NCBI RefSeq assembly: GCF_001730235.1
Contig: NZ_MIJF01000014.1
Location: 1-38,726 of the forward strand
Direction of reading: 5' to 3'
From: Vulcanibacillus modesticaldus
GTDB taxonomy: Bacteria; Bacillota; Bacilli; Tepidibacillales; Tepidibacillaceae
Length of the DNA stretch: 38,726 bases
The position numbers and the translations under genes were made by a program. The notes under the pieces are model-generated. The model had not been told where the DNA came from. It searched no databases and saw only the letters and a program-made list of their open reading frames with translations. Numbering within the stretch: the stretch's first letter is position 1; the number at the start of each line of letters is the position of its first letter. This document shows, piece after piece, positions 16,112 to 24,979 of the stretch.

Positions 16112-18760
16112 ATGTCTAAAAAGTACGTTTATTTATTCCACGAAGGTTCTAAAGAGATGAGGGAGATACTTGGAGGTAAAGGGGCAAATCTTGCTGAAAT
16201 GACTAGAGTTGGGTTGCCTGTTCCTCCTGGATTCACTATTTCCACAACAGCTTGCAATGATTATTATAGCAATGGTAAAACTTTAACCGAATCAATGATA
16301 ACTCAAGTAAACCAAGCTTTAGATTCATTGGAAAAACTAACTGGTAAAAGATTAGGGGATATGGATAATCCACTCTTGGTATCGGTTAGATCGGGTTCGG
16401 TAATTTCAATGCCGGGAATGATGGATACCGTACTAAATCTGGGTTTAAATGATGATACGGTTAAAGGACTTGTTGAGTTAACTCAAAATCCCCGTTTTGC
16501 TTATGATAGTTATCGGCGTTTTATTCAAATGTTTAGTGATGTTGTTTTAGGAATTGAACATTATCTATTTGAACAGGAAATAGACCATCTGAAAGAGAAA
16601 AAAGGATTCTCTGAAGATATTGAATTAAGTGCAGATGATTGGAAAAAGATTGTTGAAAAATATAAGAAGATTGTCTTAAATAAAACCAAACAACCATTTC
16701 CACAAGATCCAAAACTTCAATTAGAAATGGCAATAAGGGCAGTATTTGATTCGTGGAATAATCAACGTGCTATTGTCTATCGCAAAATCAATAAAATTCC
16801 TGACCATTTGGGTACTGCTGTAAATATTCAGATGATGGTATTTGGTAATATGGGTGAAGATTCAGGCACTGGTGTTGCCTTTACTAGGAATCCTTCTACA
16901 GGAGAAGCATCTCTTTATGGTGAATATTTGATGAATGCTCAAGGAGAAGATGTTGTAGCGGGAATACGAACACCAAAACCGATCAACAACTTAAAGGAGA
17001 TAAATCCTGAGGTATTTAAGCAATTTGTTGAGATTGCAAAACAATTGGAGCAACATTACAAAGATATGCAGGATATCGAATTTACTATTGAGAAAGGTAA
17101 GTTATACCTTCTTCAAACAAGAACGGGCAAAAGAACGGCCCAAGCAGCAGTAAAAATTGCTGTAGATCTTGTTCATGAGGGGATAATCGATAAAGAAACC
17201 GCGATTTTAAGAGTTGATCCTGAGCAATTAGAGCAACTCTTACATCGACAAATAGACACTTCAGCAACAACAAAAGTTATTGCTAAAGGTTTACCGGCTT
17301 CGCCTGGTGCAGCTACTGGGAAAATTGTTTTTGATGCGGACAAAGCTGAACAACAAAATTTGGCTGGAGAGCAAGTTATTTTGGTGCGACCAGAAACTAC
17401 TCCTGAAGATATCCATGGTATTAACGCAGCTCAAGGAATTCTAACAACTAGAGGTGGGATGACTAGTCATGCGGCAGTTGTTGCGAGGGGAATGGGAAAA
17501 GCCTGTATAACTGGTTGTGAATCCTTAAAAATTGACTTAAAAAAAGAAGAAATTTGGATTAATGGTGAATTTACCTTAAAAGCAGGAGATGTAATTTCTA
17601 TTGATGGAAGTACTGGTAAAGTGATGCTTGGTGAAGTATTGCTAATTGACCCGGAGTTATCTGATGAATTTAAAGAGCTGTTAACCTGGGCTGATCAAAT
17701 CAAAAAAATTGAAGTTAGAGCAAATGCGGATAATCCAGACGATGCTAAACGCTCAAGGGAATTTGGTGCTAAAGGTATTGGTTTGTGTAGAACAGAGCAC
17801 ATGTTTATGGATTCTAAAAGGATACCAATTGTCCAGAAAATGATACTGGCAGAAGATATTGAAGAACGCCGGGAAGCTCTTGCCAAGCTCTTACCGATGC
17901 AACAGAGTGATTTTAGAGGTATTTTAAAAGAGATGGCAGGTTTACCGGTTACCATTCGCTTATTAGATCCCCCCTTACATGAATTTCTACCAAATATAGA
18001 GGAATTGTTAGTAGATATTACTAGAGGGATGTATGAAGATAAACAAGAAAATGATTTATCTGAAAAGGAAAAGTTGCTAAGAAAAGTTCGTAATCTATCG
18101 GAATTTAACCCTATGCTTGGACATCGTGGTTGTCGATTGGGAATAACTTTTCCCGAGATTTACGCTATGCAAGCTGAAGCAATCTTTAACGCAACTGTTG
18201 AATTAAAACGAGAAAATATTGAAGTAGAGCCTGAAATAATGATCCCATTAGTAGGCCATGTTAACGAACTGAAATTGATGAAGGAGTTAATCATTAGAGT
18301 TGCCGATAAGGTCAAGGCAGAAACAAATACTAATTTTGACTTTACAATTGGAACGATGATTGAAGTTCCAAGGGCTGCTCTAACTGCAGATGAAATTGCC
18401 GAGCATGCGGACTTTTTCTCATTTGGTACTAATGATTTGACTCAAACTACATTTGGTTTTAGTCGTGATGATGCTGAGGGAAAATTCTTGCAGTATTATC
18501 TTGATCATAAAGTATTATCCGATAATCCATTTGTAACCCTAGATCAAAATGGAGTAGGTCAGTTAGTTAAAATTGGAACTAAACTAGGAAGAAATACTAA
18601 GCCGGATCTGAAGATAGGTATTTGTGGTGAACATGGTGGAGAAAAAAGATCAATTGAATTTGTTTATAAGACTGGACTTAACTATGTAAGTTGCTCTCCA
18701 TATAGGGTTCCTTTAGCTAGATTAGCTGCTGCACAAGCAACGATCAAAAATAATAGCTAA
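16112..18760 (+). CDS. ppdK: Pyruvate, phosphate dikinase
   Basis: The 882-residue enzyme interconverts pyruvate + ATP + Pi and PEP + AMP + PPi. The N-terminal ATP-grasp domain starts KYVYLFHEGSKEM. The swivelling phosphohistidine domain has GGMTSHAAVVARGMGKAC, with catalytic H453 and the regulatory T451 two residues before it. The C-terminal PEP/pyruvate barrel has GLCRTEHMF, FGTNDLTQTT and GICGEHGG (catalytic C838). All key residues are present. In anaerobes it often serves glycolysis or gluconeogenesis with PPi economy. ppsR next door should control it. Confidence 0.97.
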   Translation: MSKKYVYLFHEGSKEMREILGGKGANLAEMTRVGLPVPPGFTISTTACNDYYSNGKTLTESMITQVNQALDSLEKLTGKRLGDMDNPLLVSVRSGSVISMPGMMDTVLNLGLNDDTVKGLVELTQNPRFAYDSYRRFIQMFSDVVLGIEHYLFEQEIDHLKEKKGFSEDIELSADDWKKIVEKYKKIVLNKTKQPFPQDPKLQLEMAIRAVFDSWNNQRAIVYRKINKIPDHLGTAVNIQMMVFGNMGEDSGTGVAFTRNPSTGEASLYGEYLMNAQGEDVVAGIRTPKPINNLKEINPEVFKQFVEIAKQLEQHYKDMQDIEFTIEKGKLYLLQTRTGKRTAQAAVKIAVDLVHEGIIDKETAILRVDPEQLEQLLHRQIDTSATTKVIAKGLPASPGAATGKIVFDADKAEQQNLAGEQVILVRPETTPEDIHGINAAQGILTTRGGMTSHAAVVARGMGKACITGCESLKIDLKKEEIWINGEFTLKAGDVISIDGSTGKVMLGEVLLIDPELSDEFKELLTWADQIKKIEVRANADNPDDAKRSREFGAKGIGLCRTEHMFMDSKRIPIVQKMILAEDIEERREALAKLLPMQQSDFRGILKEMAGLPVTIRLLDPPLHEFLPNIEELLVDITRGMYEDKQENDLSEKEKLLRKVRNLSEFNPMLGHRGCRLGITFPEIYAMQAEAIFNATVELKRENIEVEPEIMIPLVGHVNELKLMKELIIRVADKVKAETNTNFDFTIGTMIEVPRAALTADEIAEHADFFSFGTNDLTQTTFGFSRDDAEGKFLQYYLDHKVLSDNPFVTLDQNGVGQLVKIGTKLGRNTKPDLKIGICGEHGGEKRSIEFVYKTGLNYVSCSPYRVPLARLAAAQATIKNNS

Positions 18761-18777
18761 GCATGAAATGAGCAATA

Positions 18778-18804
18778 GACCGCTAATAAGTGGTCATTTT
18801 TTTT
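18778..18804 (+). terminator. Terminator after ppdK
   Basis: GACCGCT (18778-18784), loop AATA, AGTGGTC (18789-18795), then A and eight Ts. Confidence 0.85.
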
Positions 18805-18806
18805 GC

Positions 18807-18835
18807 TTAACATTTTATCACATTTAAGTTATAAT
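18807..18835 (+). promoter_or_regulatory. SigA promoter upstream of dnaG-sigA
   Basis: TTAACA (18807-18812) and a perfect TATAAT (18830-18835) with a 17-base spacer. The start near 18842 gives a leader of about 360 bases before dnaG. Confidence 0.7.
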
Positions 18836-18841
18836 ATAGAC

Positions 18842-19204
18842 TGTTTTTATCGAATTCGACATATTTCGATAAAATTCAACAATTACAGTTTGATCTATAG
18901 ATGAATTTTGGTAAGAAGGATTTTTTTAAATTATGTAGAATAATATCTATAAAATTGAATTATGAATATAAAGGAAACTAACCTCTTATGCTCATAGCAT
19001 GAAGGATAATCGATATGGATTTACTAATTGCTAGTCGTCGTTATTCCTTAAGAGTAAGGAAAGGTGGAGGTAAAGTTAAGGACCAAATAAATTTATTGTT
19101 CATGAAAAAAGAATTTTGTCGAATCTTTGCGAAAAAATTTAAATTCTTAGCAGGAGATTCTTAAATGATGGAGAATTTAATGGGGTGGAATTGAAGGTGT
19201 TCCT
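18842..19204 (+). promoter_or_regulatory. Long dnaG leader with two Spo0A-box-like heptamers
   Basis: This gene-poor stretch holds TTCGACA at 18855-18861 (TGTCGAA on the minus strand) and TGTCGAA at 19117-19123. Both match the core of the Spo0A binding box. There is also an inverted repeat TTTATCGAA/TTTCGATAAA around the first box and a hairpin TTCCTTA-AGAG-TAAGGAA (19044-19061) without a T-run. In B. subtilis the dnaG-sigA operon has extra sporulation-phase promoters, so stage-dependent control here is plausible but unproven. Confidence 0.45.
19015..19164 (+). CDS. Doubtful small ORF in dnaG leader
   Basis: An open frame of 49 codons starts at ATG 19015, with AAGGAT 8 bases upstream, and ends before dnaG. 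The product is basic (MDLLIASRRYSLRVRKGG at the start) and I recognise no family. It overlaps a hairpin and a Spo0A-like box, which argues that the sequence is regulatory instead. Kept only as a candidate. Confidence 0.15.
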   Translation: MDLLIASRRYSLRVRKGGGKVKDQINLLFMKKEFCRIFAKKFKFLAGDS

Positions 19205-21043
19205 ATGTCGTCAAAATTAATTCCAGATGAGTATATTGAGAGAATAAGACGTCATTTTGATATTGTGGATGTAGTTGGCCAATTTGTTCCACTAAAGAAA
19301 AGTGGGCGTAATTTTTTTGGATTATGTCCTTTTCATTCAGAAAAAACTCCATCTTTTTCTGTGTCGCCAGATAAGCAGATTTACCATTGCTTTGGTTGTG
19401 GAGCCGGTGGAGATGTTATCCGTTTCATAATGGATATTGAGAGTCTTGATTTTAGAGAAGCCGTTAAATACCTTGCAAATGAAGCTGGAATGAATATTCC
19501 TCAATTAGACGATACGACGTCCGAAAATGTTCAGGACTCTTATAGAAATAAAGTTTTTCAATTATATGATTTAACAACTAAGTTGTATCATTATTTGCTA
19601 CTTGAAACTGAACATGGAAAAAATGCGCTTAATTATTTGATAAAAAGAGGATTTTCAAGGGATATTATTGAAAAATTTAATATAGGTTACTCTCCTTCAG
19701 CTTGGGATACATTACAAAATTTCTTAACTAAAAGAGGTTTTTCTCTGGAATTAATTAAACAAGCTGGTTTAGTAATTGAAACAGATGAGGGACGCACCTA
19801 TGATCGGTTTAGAAATCGAATTATATTTCCGATATTTGATGCCCAAGGTAGAGTAATAGCCTTTGGTGGTAGGGTGCTTGATGATGGACATCCTAAATAT
19901 TTAAATAGTCCAGAAACGAATATTTTTAATAAGAGTAGAACCCTTTATAATTTACATTTAGCTAAACAGGAGATTCGTAAAAGGAGACAAGCTATACTTT
20001 TTGAAGGTTATATAGATACCATTTCTGCTTGGAAAGCAGGGGTGTACAATGGTGTTGCCACTCTAGGAACTTCATTAACTGTTGAACAAGCCAAGATTAT
20101 CAAACGATATGCTGATGAAGTCGTAATTAGTTATGATTCAGATCTTGCAGGACAACAAGCTACTTATCGAGCAATTGACATACTTTTACCTGTTGGTTTA
20201 TCCGTTAAGATTGCTCAGATTCCACAAGGATTAGACCCCGATGACTATATTGACAAGTATGGTGCTGAGTCCTTTAAAAGTAATATTTTAGGCAACTCGA
20301 TTACTGCTACAGCCTTTAAGTTGCAATATATCCGTAAAGACTTTAACTTAAAGGATGAGGCTGGTAGGTTACAATACTTGACAAGTGCTTTAAGTATTAT
20401 CTCTGAATTGAATCATGCCATCGAGCGTGAACACTATCTTAAAGGACTTGCTGAAGAATTCAATCTTTCTTTTCCTTCGCTTAAGAGTGACTTAGATCAA
20501 ATTTATTACAATAAGCGGAATAAAAAAGAGTATACAAAGGATAATCTTACAAACGAGTGGAATAATATTATAAATAATGGCAATCATGTGGGTAGACATA
20601 AGACATTACATCCTGCTTATTACAATGCTGAAAAATATTTGATTTATTTAATGATGAATAGTCGTGAAATTGCAGAGAAAGTACGACAAGAAATAGGAAG
20701 CGATTTTCATGTAGAGGATTTTTCAGTGCTAGCAGCGTATCTATATTCATATTATGGTAAGGATTATGATTCTAACATAAGTCATTTTATTTCCACGATT
20801 GAAGATAAAAAATATATGCAGTTAGCCACTGAGCTGGCATTGTTAGAAATAAATGAAAATGTTACTGAAGAAGAACTAAATGATTATATTTTTCAGGTTA
20901 AGAAGCATTTTTTAGAACTTGAGATCAGGAAAAAACAAAAAGAACAACTTATAGCAGAGCGTAATAATGACTTTGCAAAATCACTTCAAATAGGTAAAGA
21001 GATTATCGAATTACGCAATCGTCTAAAATGGGGGAAAAAATAA
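19205..21043 (+). CDS. dnaG: DNA primase
   Basis: The 612-residue primase makes RNA primers at the replication fork. The N-terminal zinc finger has CPFH (C41, H44) and CFGC (C62, C65). The RNA polymerase/TOPRIM core has GRVIAFGGRVLDD, LFEGYIDTISAWKAG and ISYDSDLAGQQA. A C-terminal helicase-binding region follows from about 430. Start ATG 19205 has GAAGG 8-9 bases upstream. sigA follows after 27 bases, the classic macromolecular synthesis pair (rpsU is not here). Confidence 0.97.
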   Translation: MSSKLIPDEYIERIRRHFDIVDVVGQFVPLKKSGRNFFGLCPFHSEKTPSFSVSPDKQIYHCFGCGAGGDVIRFIMDIESLDFREAVKYLANEAGMNIPQLDDTTSENVQDSYRNKVFQLYDLTTKLYHYLLLETEHGKNALNYLIKRGFSRDIIEKFNIGYSPSAWDTLQNFLTKRGFSLELIKQAGLVIETDEGRTYDRFRNRIIFPIFDAQGRVIAFGGRVLDDGHPKYLNSPETNIFNKSRTLYNLHLAKQEIRKRRQAILFEGYIDTISAWKAGVYNGVATLGTSLTVEQAKIIKRYADEVVISYDSDLAGQQATYRAIDILLPVGLSVKIAQIPQGLDPDDYIDKYGAESFKSNILGNSITATAFKLQYIRKDFNLKDEAGRLQYLTSALSIISELNHAIEREHYLKGLAEEFNLSFPSLKSDLDQIYYNKRNKKEYTKDNLTNEWNNIINNGNHVGRHKTLHPAYYNAEKYLIYLMMNSREIAEKVRQEIGSDFHVEDFSVLAAYLYSYYGKDYDSNISHFISTIEDKKYMQLATELALLEINENVTEEELNDYIFQVKKHFLELEIRKKQKEQLIAERNNDFAKSLQIGKEIIELRNRLKWGKK

Positions 21044-21070
21044 TAAAGATAGGGAAGGAGGGCATATATT

Positions 21071-22192
21071 ATGGCTCATGATAAGAATCAGAATATGGAA
21101 CTATCTTTGGAACAAATAAAAGAACAGATTATTGAAACAGGCAAAAAGAGAGGTTCCATTTCATATAAAGAAATAATGGAAAAGTTGTCTATCTTTTATC
21201 AAGATTCTGATCAAATTGATGAGTTTTTCGAATATCTTGGAGATCAAGGTATAGAAATTGTCAATGATTCTGAAGATGACCATGATAGTGATGCTATTTT
21301 GTTAGATGAGGGTGATCCAGAGTTAGAAGAACTTAATTTTGACGATCTAGACATTCCGGGAGTAAAAATTAATGATCCCGTAAGGATGTATCTTAAAGAA
21401 ATAGGACGTGTACCTCTTTTATCTGCTAAGGAAGAGATTGAATTAGCTAAGCGGATAGAAGAAGGTGATGAAGAAGCAAAGCGTCGTCTTGCTGAAGCTA
21501 ACTTACGTTTAGTTGTAAGTATTGCAAAACGCTATGTAGGAAGAGGAATGTTATTCCTAGACCTTATTCAGGAAGGAAATATGGGGTTAATCAAAGCTGT
21601 AGAAAAATTTGATTACCGTAAGGGTTATAAATTCAGCACATATGCCACTTGGTGGATTCGTCAAGCGATAACCCGGGCAATTGCCGATCAAGCACGTACA
21701 ATTCGAATTCCAGTTCACATGGTTGAAACGATTAACAAATTAATTAGGGTGTCTCGACAACTTCTTCAAGACTTAGGTAGAGAACCAAGTCCGGAGGAAA
21801 TCGCTAAGGAAATGGGCCTTAGTCCTGAAAAGGTTAGGGAAATAATGAAAATTGCTCAAGAGCCAGTTTCATTAGAGACGCCTATTGGTGAAGAGGATGA
21901 CTCACATCTTGGTGATTTTATCGAAGACCAAGAGGCACTTGCTCCGTCTGATGCTGCTGCATACGAGTTGTTAAAGGAACAGTTGGAAGACGTTCTAGAT
22001 ACGCTAACCGAAAGGGAAGAAAATGTATTACGTTTACGTTTTGGTCTTGATGACGGTAGAACAAGAACGCTCGAGGAAGTAGGTAAAGTATTTGGCGTTA
22101 CTAGAGAGAGAATCCGTCAAATAGAAGCCAAAGCCTTACGAAAGCTACGTCATCCAAGTAGAAGTAAACGTTTGAAAGATTTCCTAGAATGA
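21071..22192 (+). CDS. sigA: Housekeeping RNA polymerase sigma factor SigA/RpoD
   Basis: The 373-residue protein is of Bacillus SigA length. Region 1.1-like sequence comes first, then [17 protein letters not shown] (region 1.2), [26 protein letters not shown] and [17 protein letters not shown] (region 2, -10 recognition), region 3, and [19 protein letters not shown] with [19 protein letters not shown] (region 4, -35 recognition). An acidic stretch at about 70-90 precedes region 1.2. AAGGAGG precedes the ATG. It matches the TTGACA/TATAAT-like promoters seen across the window. Confidence 0.97.
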   Translation: MAHDKNQNMELSLEQIKEQIIETGKKRGSISYKEIMEKLSIFYQDSDQIDEFFEYLGDQGIEIVNDSEDDHDSDAILLDEGDPELEELNFDDLDIPGVKINDPVRMYLKEIGRVPLLSAKEEIELAKRIEEGDEEAKRRLAEANLRLVVSIAKRYVGRGMLFLDLIQEGNMGLIKAVEKFDYRKGYKFSTYATWWIRQAITRAIADQARTIRIPVHMVETINKLIRVSRQLLQDLGREPSPEEIAKEMGLSPEKVREIMKIAQEPVSLETPIGEEDDSHLGDFIEDQEALAPSDAAAYELLKEQLEDVLDTLTEREENVLRLRFGLDDGRTRTLEEVGKVFGVTRERIRQIEAKALRKLRHPSRSKRLKDFLE

Positions 22193-22196
22193 TAAT

Positions 22197-22233
22197 AAGC
22201 CTGCAGACCTAAATGTAGGCTTTTTTTTTTTTT
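22197..22233 (+). terminator. Terminator after sigA
   Basis: AAGCCTGCA (22197-22205) pairs with TGTAGGCTT (22214-22222) with one mismatch, followed by a run of more than ten Ts. Confidence 0.88.
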
Positions 22234-22320
22234 TAATAATAACAACTTCCTCATATTGGGATAATTTATTTTAATTTTACATTTTTTTAAATTCCAATGC
22301 AAATATTACAAATAGGTTTC

Positions 22321-22350
22321 TTTACACTTTTTTTGTGAGAAATGTATAAT
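22321..22350 (+). promoter_or_regulatory. SigA promoter for trmK-yqfO
   Basis: TTTACA (22321-22326) and TATAAT (22345-22350), spacer 18. A second TATAAT at 22375-22380 has no good -35. Confidence 0.6.
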
Positions 22351-22396
22351 AAGTTATGTTGTAAAAAAGTTTATTATAATATAGAAAGGTGTAGTA

Positions 22397-23143
22397 ATGA
22401 ATACGATAAAGCTTTCTAAACGATTATCAAAGATTGCAGATTATGTTCCTGATGGTAAAAGCTTTGCTGATGTAGGTTCTGATCATGCGTTACTCCCTAG
22501 TTATCTAGCATTAGAAAAAAAAATTCCTTTTGCTATTGCTGTGGAAGTTAACGAGGGACCATTTCAAGCGGCAAAAAAACAAATTTCTAATTTCAAGTTA
22601 GAAAGAATGATTGATGTAAGAAAAGGGGACGGATTAACTGTAATAAATCAGGAAGAGGTAGATGTAATTATTATTGCTGGAATGGGTGGCGCTTTAATAG
22701 TAGATATTTTAGATAAAGGTAAAAAAAAATTAGCCACTGTAGAAAGACTTATATTGCAGCCAAATGTTGGAGAAAATGTGGTTAGGAAGTGGCTAGATCA
22801 AAATATGTGGGATATTAAGGATGAACAAATATTAGAAGAGAATGGTAAAATCTACGAAATTATCGTTGCTGAGCATAGAAAGGGAAATATTGATCCAACA
22901 TACAGCTCAATCCCCGATAGGAGTAAAAGTGAATTATACCGTCTGGGGCCAGTTCTCTGGAAAGAAAAATCTAGTATATTACTAAAAAAATGGAAAATTG
23001 AATTAAAAAAAGTTGAGTATATTTTACAACAGTTAGAGAAGTCACAAGATGAAAAAGAAATGAGAGTGAAAAAACAAAAAATGCTCCAAGAAAAAAAGTG
23101 GATAATGGGGGTAGTAAGGTGTTTGGAAAAGGGCAAAATATAA
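22397..23143 (+). CDS. trmK: tRNA (adenine22-N1)-methyltransferase TrmK
   Basis: The 248-residue Rossmann-type methyltransferase has the SAM motif FADVGSDHALLPSYLA, EVNEGPFQAAK after strand 2, and VIIIAGMGGALIVDIL with ILQPN following. These are the signatures of TrmK (YqfN), which makes m1A22 in tRNA. A lysine/glutamate-rich coiled-coil-like tail covers about residues 190-245. It follows sigA and precedes yqfO as in Bacillus. Its end overlaps the next gene. Confidence 0.93.
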   Translation: MNTIKLSKRLSKIADYVPDGKSFADVGSDHALLPSYLALEKKIPFAIAVEVNEGPFQAAKKQISNFKLERMIDVRKGDGLTVINQEEVDVIIIAGMGGALIVDILDKGKKKLATVERLILQPNVGENVVRKWLDQNMWDIKDEQILEENGKIYEIIVAEHRKGNIDPTYSSIPDRSKSELYRLGPVLWKEKSSILLKKWKIELKKVEYILQQLEKSQDEKEMRVKKQKMLQEKKWIMGVVRCLEKGKI

Positions 23144-24234
23144 TTCAAATACTTGAACAATTCGCTCCAAAAACATTGGCTTATCCTGAAGATAAAATCG
23201 GATTACAAATTGGAACATTAAATAAGAAAATAAAAAGGGTAATGTTAACACTAGACGTGTTAGAAGATGTGGTTGATGAAGCTATAGAAAAAGAGGTAGA
23301 TTTAATAATTTCTCATCATGCAATTATATACAAACCAATAAAGAGTTTGCGAACAGACTTACCTACAGGCAGACTTTATGAAAAAATAATTAAAAATAAT
23401 ATAGCCGTGTACGTCGCTCATACTAATTTGGACGTTACAAAAAATGGTGTTAACGATGTATTAGCTCAGAAGATTGGAATAATAAATCCAGAAGTATTAG
23501 AGCCGTCTCATATTCAAAAATTAAAAAAAATAGTTGTTTTTGTCCCAGAAAGTCATCAGCAACAGATAATAGACGCATTGTCAAATAATGGTGCAGGTTG
23601 GATTGGTAATTATAGTCATTGTACATTCAATGTTTCCGGTATCGGGACATTTATGCCCCATGAAGGAACTAACCCTTATATTGGTGAACAGGGTAAATTA
23701 GAAAAAGTAAAAGAAGTACGTGTTGAAACTATCGTCCCGGAAATAAACCTTACTCAAGCGATTCAAGCAATGTTAAAAGCACATCCATATGAAGAAGTTG
23801 CTTATGATATTTATCCATTAGACCTTCAAAGTAAGAAAGAGGGTATAGGAAGAATTGGTAAGCTTGAAGATACTATGTCTCTAAAAGAGTATGCTGAATT
23901 TGTAAAAAAACAATTACAGGTAGATGGAATTAGGATAATTGGAGATTTAAATAAAAAGATAAGAAAGGTTGCAGTAGTTGGCGGAGATGGCAATAGCTTC
24001 GTAAGCAAAGCGGCGTTCCGTGGTGCCGATGTATTAGTTACAGGTGATATTTATTATCATGTGGCACATGAGGCATTAGCTCAAGGATTGAGCATTATCG
24101 ATGCTGGACACTATATTGAAAAACATGTTTTAGGAGGTCTAGAGGAATATTTGACCAAGGAATTTTTAGATAGAGGTCTAAAAACTGAGGTGATTATTTC
24201 AGAAGTTGACACTAATCCGTTTCAGTTTTTGTAG
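23119..24234 (+). CDS. yqfO: Nif3-like dinuclear metal protein YqfO
   Basis: This Nif3/DUF34 protein has about 371 residues. LAYPEDKIGLQIG is the conserved start, SHHAIIYKPIKSL and VAHTNLD carry metal ligands, and GHYIEKHVLGGLEEYL near the end supplies the rest of the two-metal site. The length includes the PII-like middle insertion (about 130-230, KKIVVFVPESHQQQIIDAL) seen in YqfO. Function unsettled; a GTP cyclohydrolase-I-like role was proposed for some members. I prefer GTG 23119, 8 bases after GGGGG; GTG 23098 is in frame. It overlaps trmK. Confidence 0.9.
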   Translation: MFGKGQNIIQILEQFAPKTLAYPEDKIGLQIGTLNKKIKRVMLTLDVLEDVVDEAIEKEVDLIISHHAIIYKPIKSLRTDLPTGRLYEKIIKNNIAVYVAHTNLDVTKNGVNDVLAQKIGIINPEVLEPSHIQKLKKIVVFVPESHQQQIIDALSNNGAGWIGNYSHCTFNVSGIGTFMPHEGTNPYIGEQGKLEKVKEVRVETIVPEINLTQAIQAMLKAHPYEEVAYDIYPLDLQSKKEGIGRIGKLEDTMSLKEYAEFVKKQLQVDGIRIIGDLNKKIRKVAVVGGDGNSFVSKAAFRGADVLVTGDIYYHVAHEALAQGLSIIDAGHYIEKHVLGGLEEYLTKEFLDRGLKTEVIISEVDTNPFQFL

Positions 24235-24270
24235 ATCGTTAATCATCAATTTTAAATTATGGAATAATTG

Positions 24271-24301
24271 GAATGATTAAACTAAAAAACCAAAATCATT
24301 C
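24271..24301 (+). terminator. Weak hairpin after yqfO
   Basis: GAATGATT (24271-24278) pairs with AATCATTC (24294-24301) around a 15-base A-rich loop. The T-run after it is poor, so it may be a weak terminator only. Confidence 0.3.
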
Positions 24302-24388
24302 TATTGATTAGCTGTTTTGAATTTGATATATTATTATATGTTGTCGGTTTAGCGTTTTTTTATTAGCTATTATAATAATTTAATACAT

Positions 24389-24791
24389 GGAAAGTAAGCT
24401 GGGTAATCGCTGGTGGATTTCCGCAAGGAGCCACGAGAGGAAAGTCCGAGCTCCATAGGGCAGGGTGCTGGATAACGTCCAGTCAGAGTGATCTGAAGGA
24501 TAGTGCCACAGAAATGGACCGCCTATGTGTCATTACTTAATGATGCAGGCAAGGGTGCAACCGTGGTGTAAGAGACCACGAAGGGTTATGGTGACATATC
24601 CCTTGGTAAACCCCACCTGGAGCAAGACCTTATAGGAACGCACATAGAGTTGCCCGCTCTGCGTTCGGGTTGGTCGCTTGAGCTATCTAGTAATAGGTAG
24701 CCTAGATAGATGATTACCACTTCAATGGTGGGAGCACTATGGTGCGTAGTACCACTGGAAGTACAGAACTCGGCTTATAGGCTTACTTTCC
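24389..24791 (+). ncRNA. rnpB: RNase P RNA, bacterial type A
   Basis: The catalytic RNA of ribonuclease P, which trims tRNA 5' ends. The closing helix P1 pairs GGAAAGTAAGC (24389-24399) with GCTTACTTTCC (24781-24791) exactly. The conserved GAGAGGAAAGTCCGAGCTCC block, CAGGGTGCTGG, GGTAAACCCCACCTGGAGCA, the L15 GGTTGGTCGCTTGAGC region and the 3' ACAGAACTCGGCTTAT are all present. The GGTAAACCCCACCTGGAGC-type core and overall layout fit type A, not the Bacillus type B, which supports a clostridial host over a bacillus. A TATAAT at 24371-24376 may be its -10, though the -35 is poor. Confidence 0.96.
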
Positions 24792-24812
24792 TTTACATAT
24801 TTTTAAAAGATG

Positions 24813-24839
24813 AAGTCCTTTCAAGGGCTTTTTTTTTAT
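24813..24839 (+). terminator. Terminator after rnpB
   Basis: AAGTCC (24813-24818) pairs with GGGCTT (24825-24830), followed by nine or so Ts. GGGCTTTTTT can alternatively pair with AAAAAAGCCC just downstream (to 24851). The next 110 bases are A-rich with no gene. Confidence 0.75.
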
Positions 24840-24906
24840 ATAAAAAAGCCCATCAAAAAATTTAAAAATAAAAAATTAAAAAAATTCCAAAAATAAAAAG
24901 GGTTTT

Positions 24907-24936
24907 TTGAGAATGTGTAAAATATATTATTAAAAT
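24907..24936 (+). promoter_or_regulatory. Likely promoter of the app-type transporter operon
   Basis: TTGAGA (24907-24912) and TAAAAT (24931-24936), spacer 18, in a very AT-rich stretch. Start would be near 24943. Confidence 0.45.
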
Positions 24937-24979
24937 ATTTAATTTTCATAAAATTCAATTAATGCATGAGGTGAAAATA

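Noticed and set aside
22852-23251. Minus-strand ORFs rich in Phe and Ser opposite the trmK-yqfO junction
   Set aside because: Shadows of Lys/Glu-rich plus-strand coding sequence.
24840-24960. A-rich stretch that looked like a repeat array
   Set aside because: Only imperfect low-complexity AAAAATA-type sequence; no regular spacing, so not a CRISPR or an ordered repeat.
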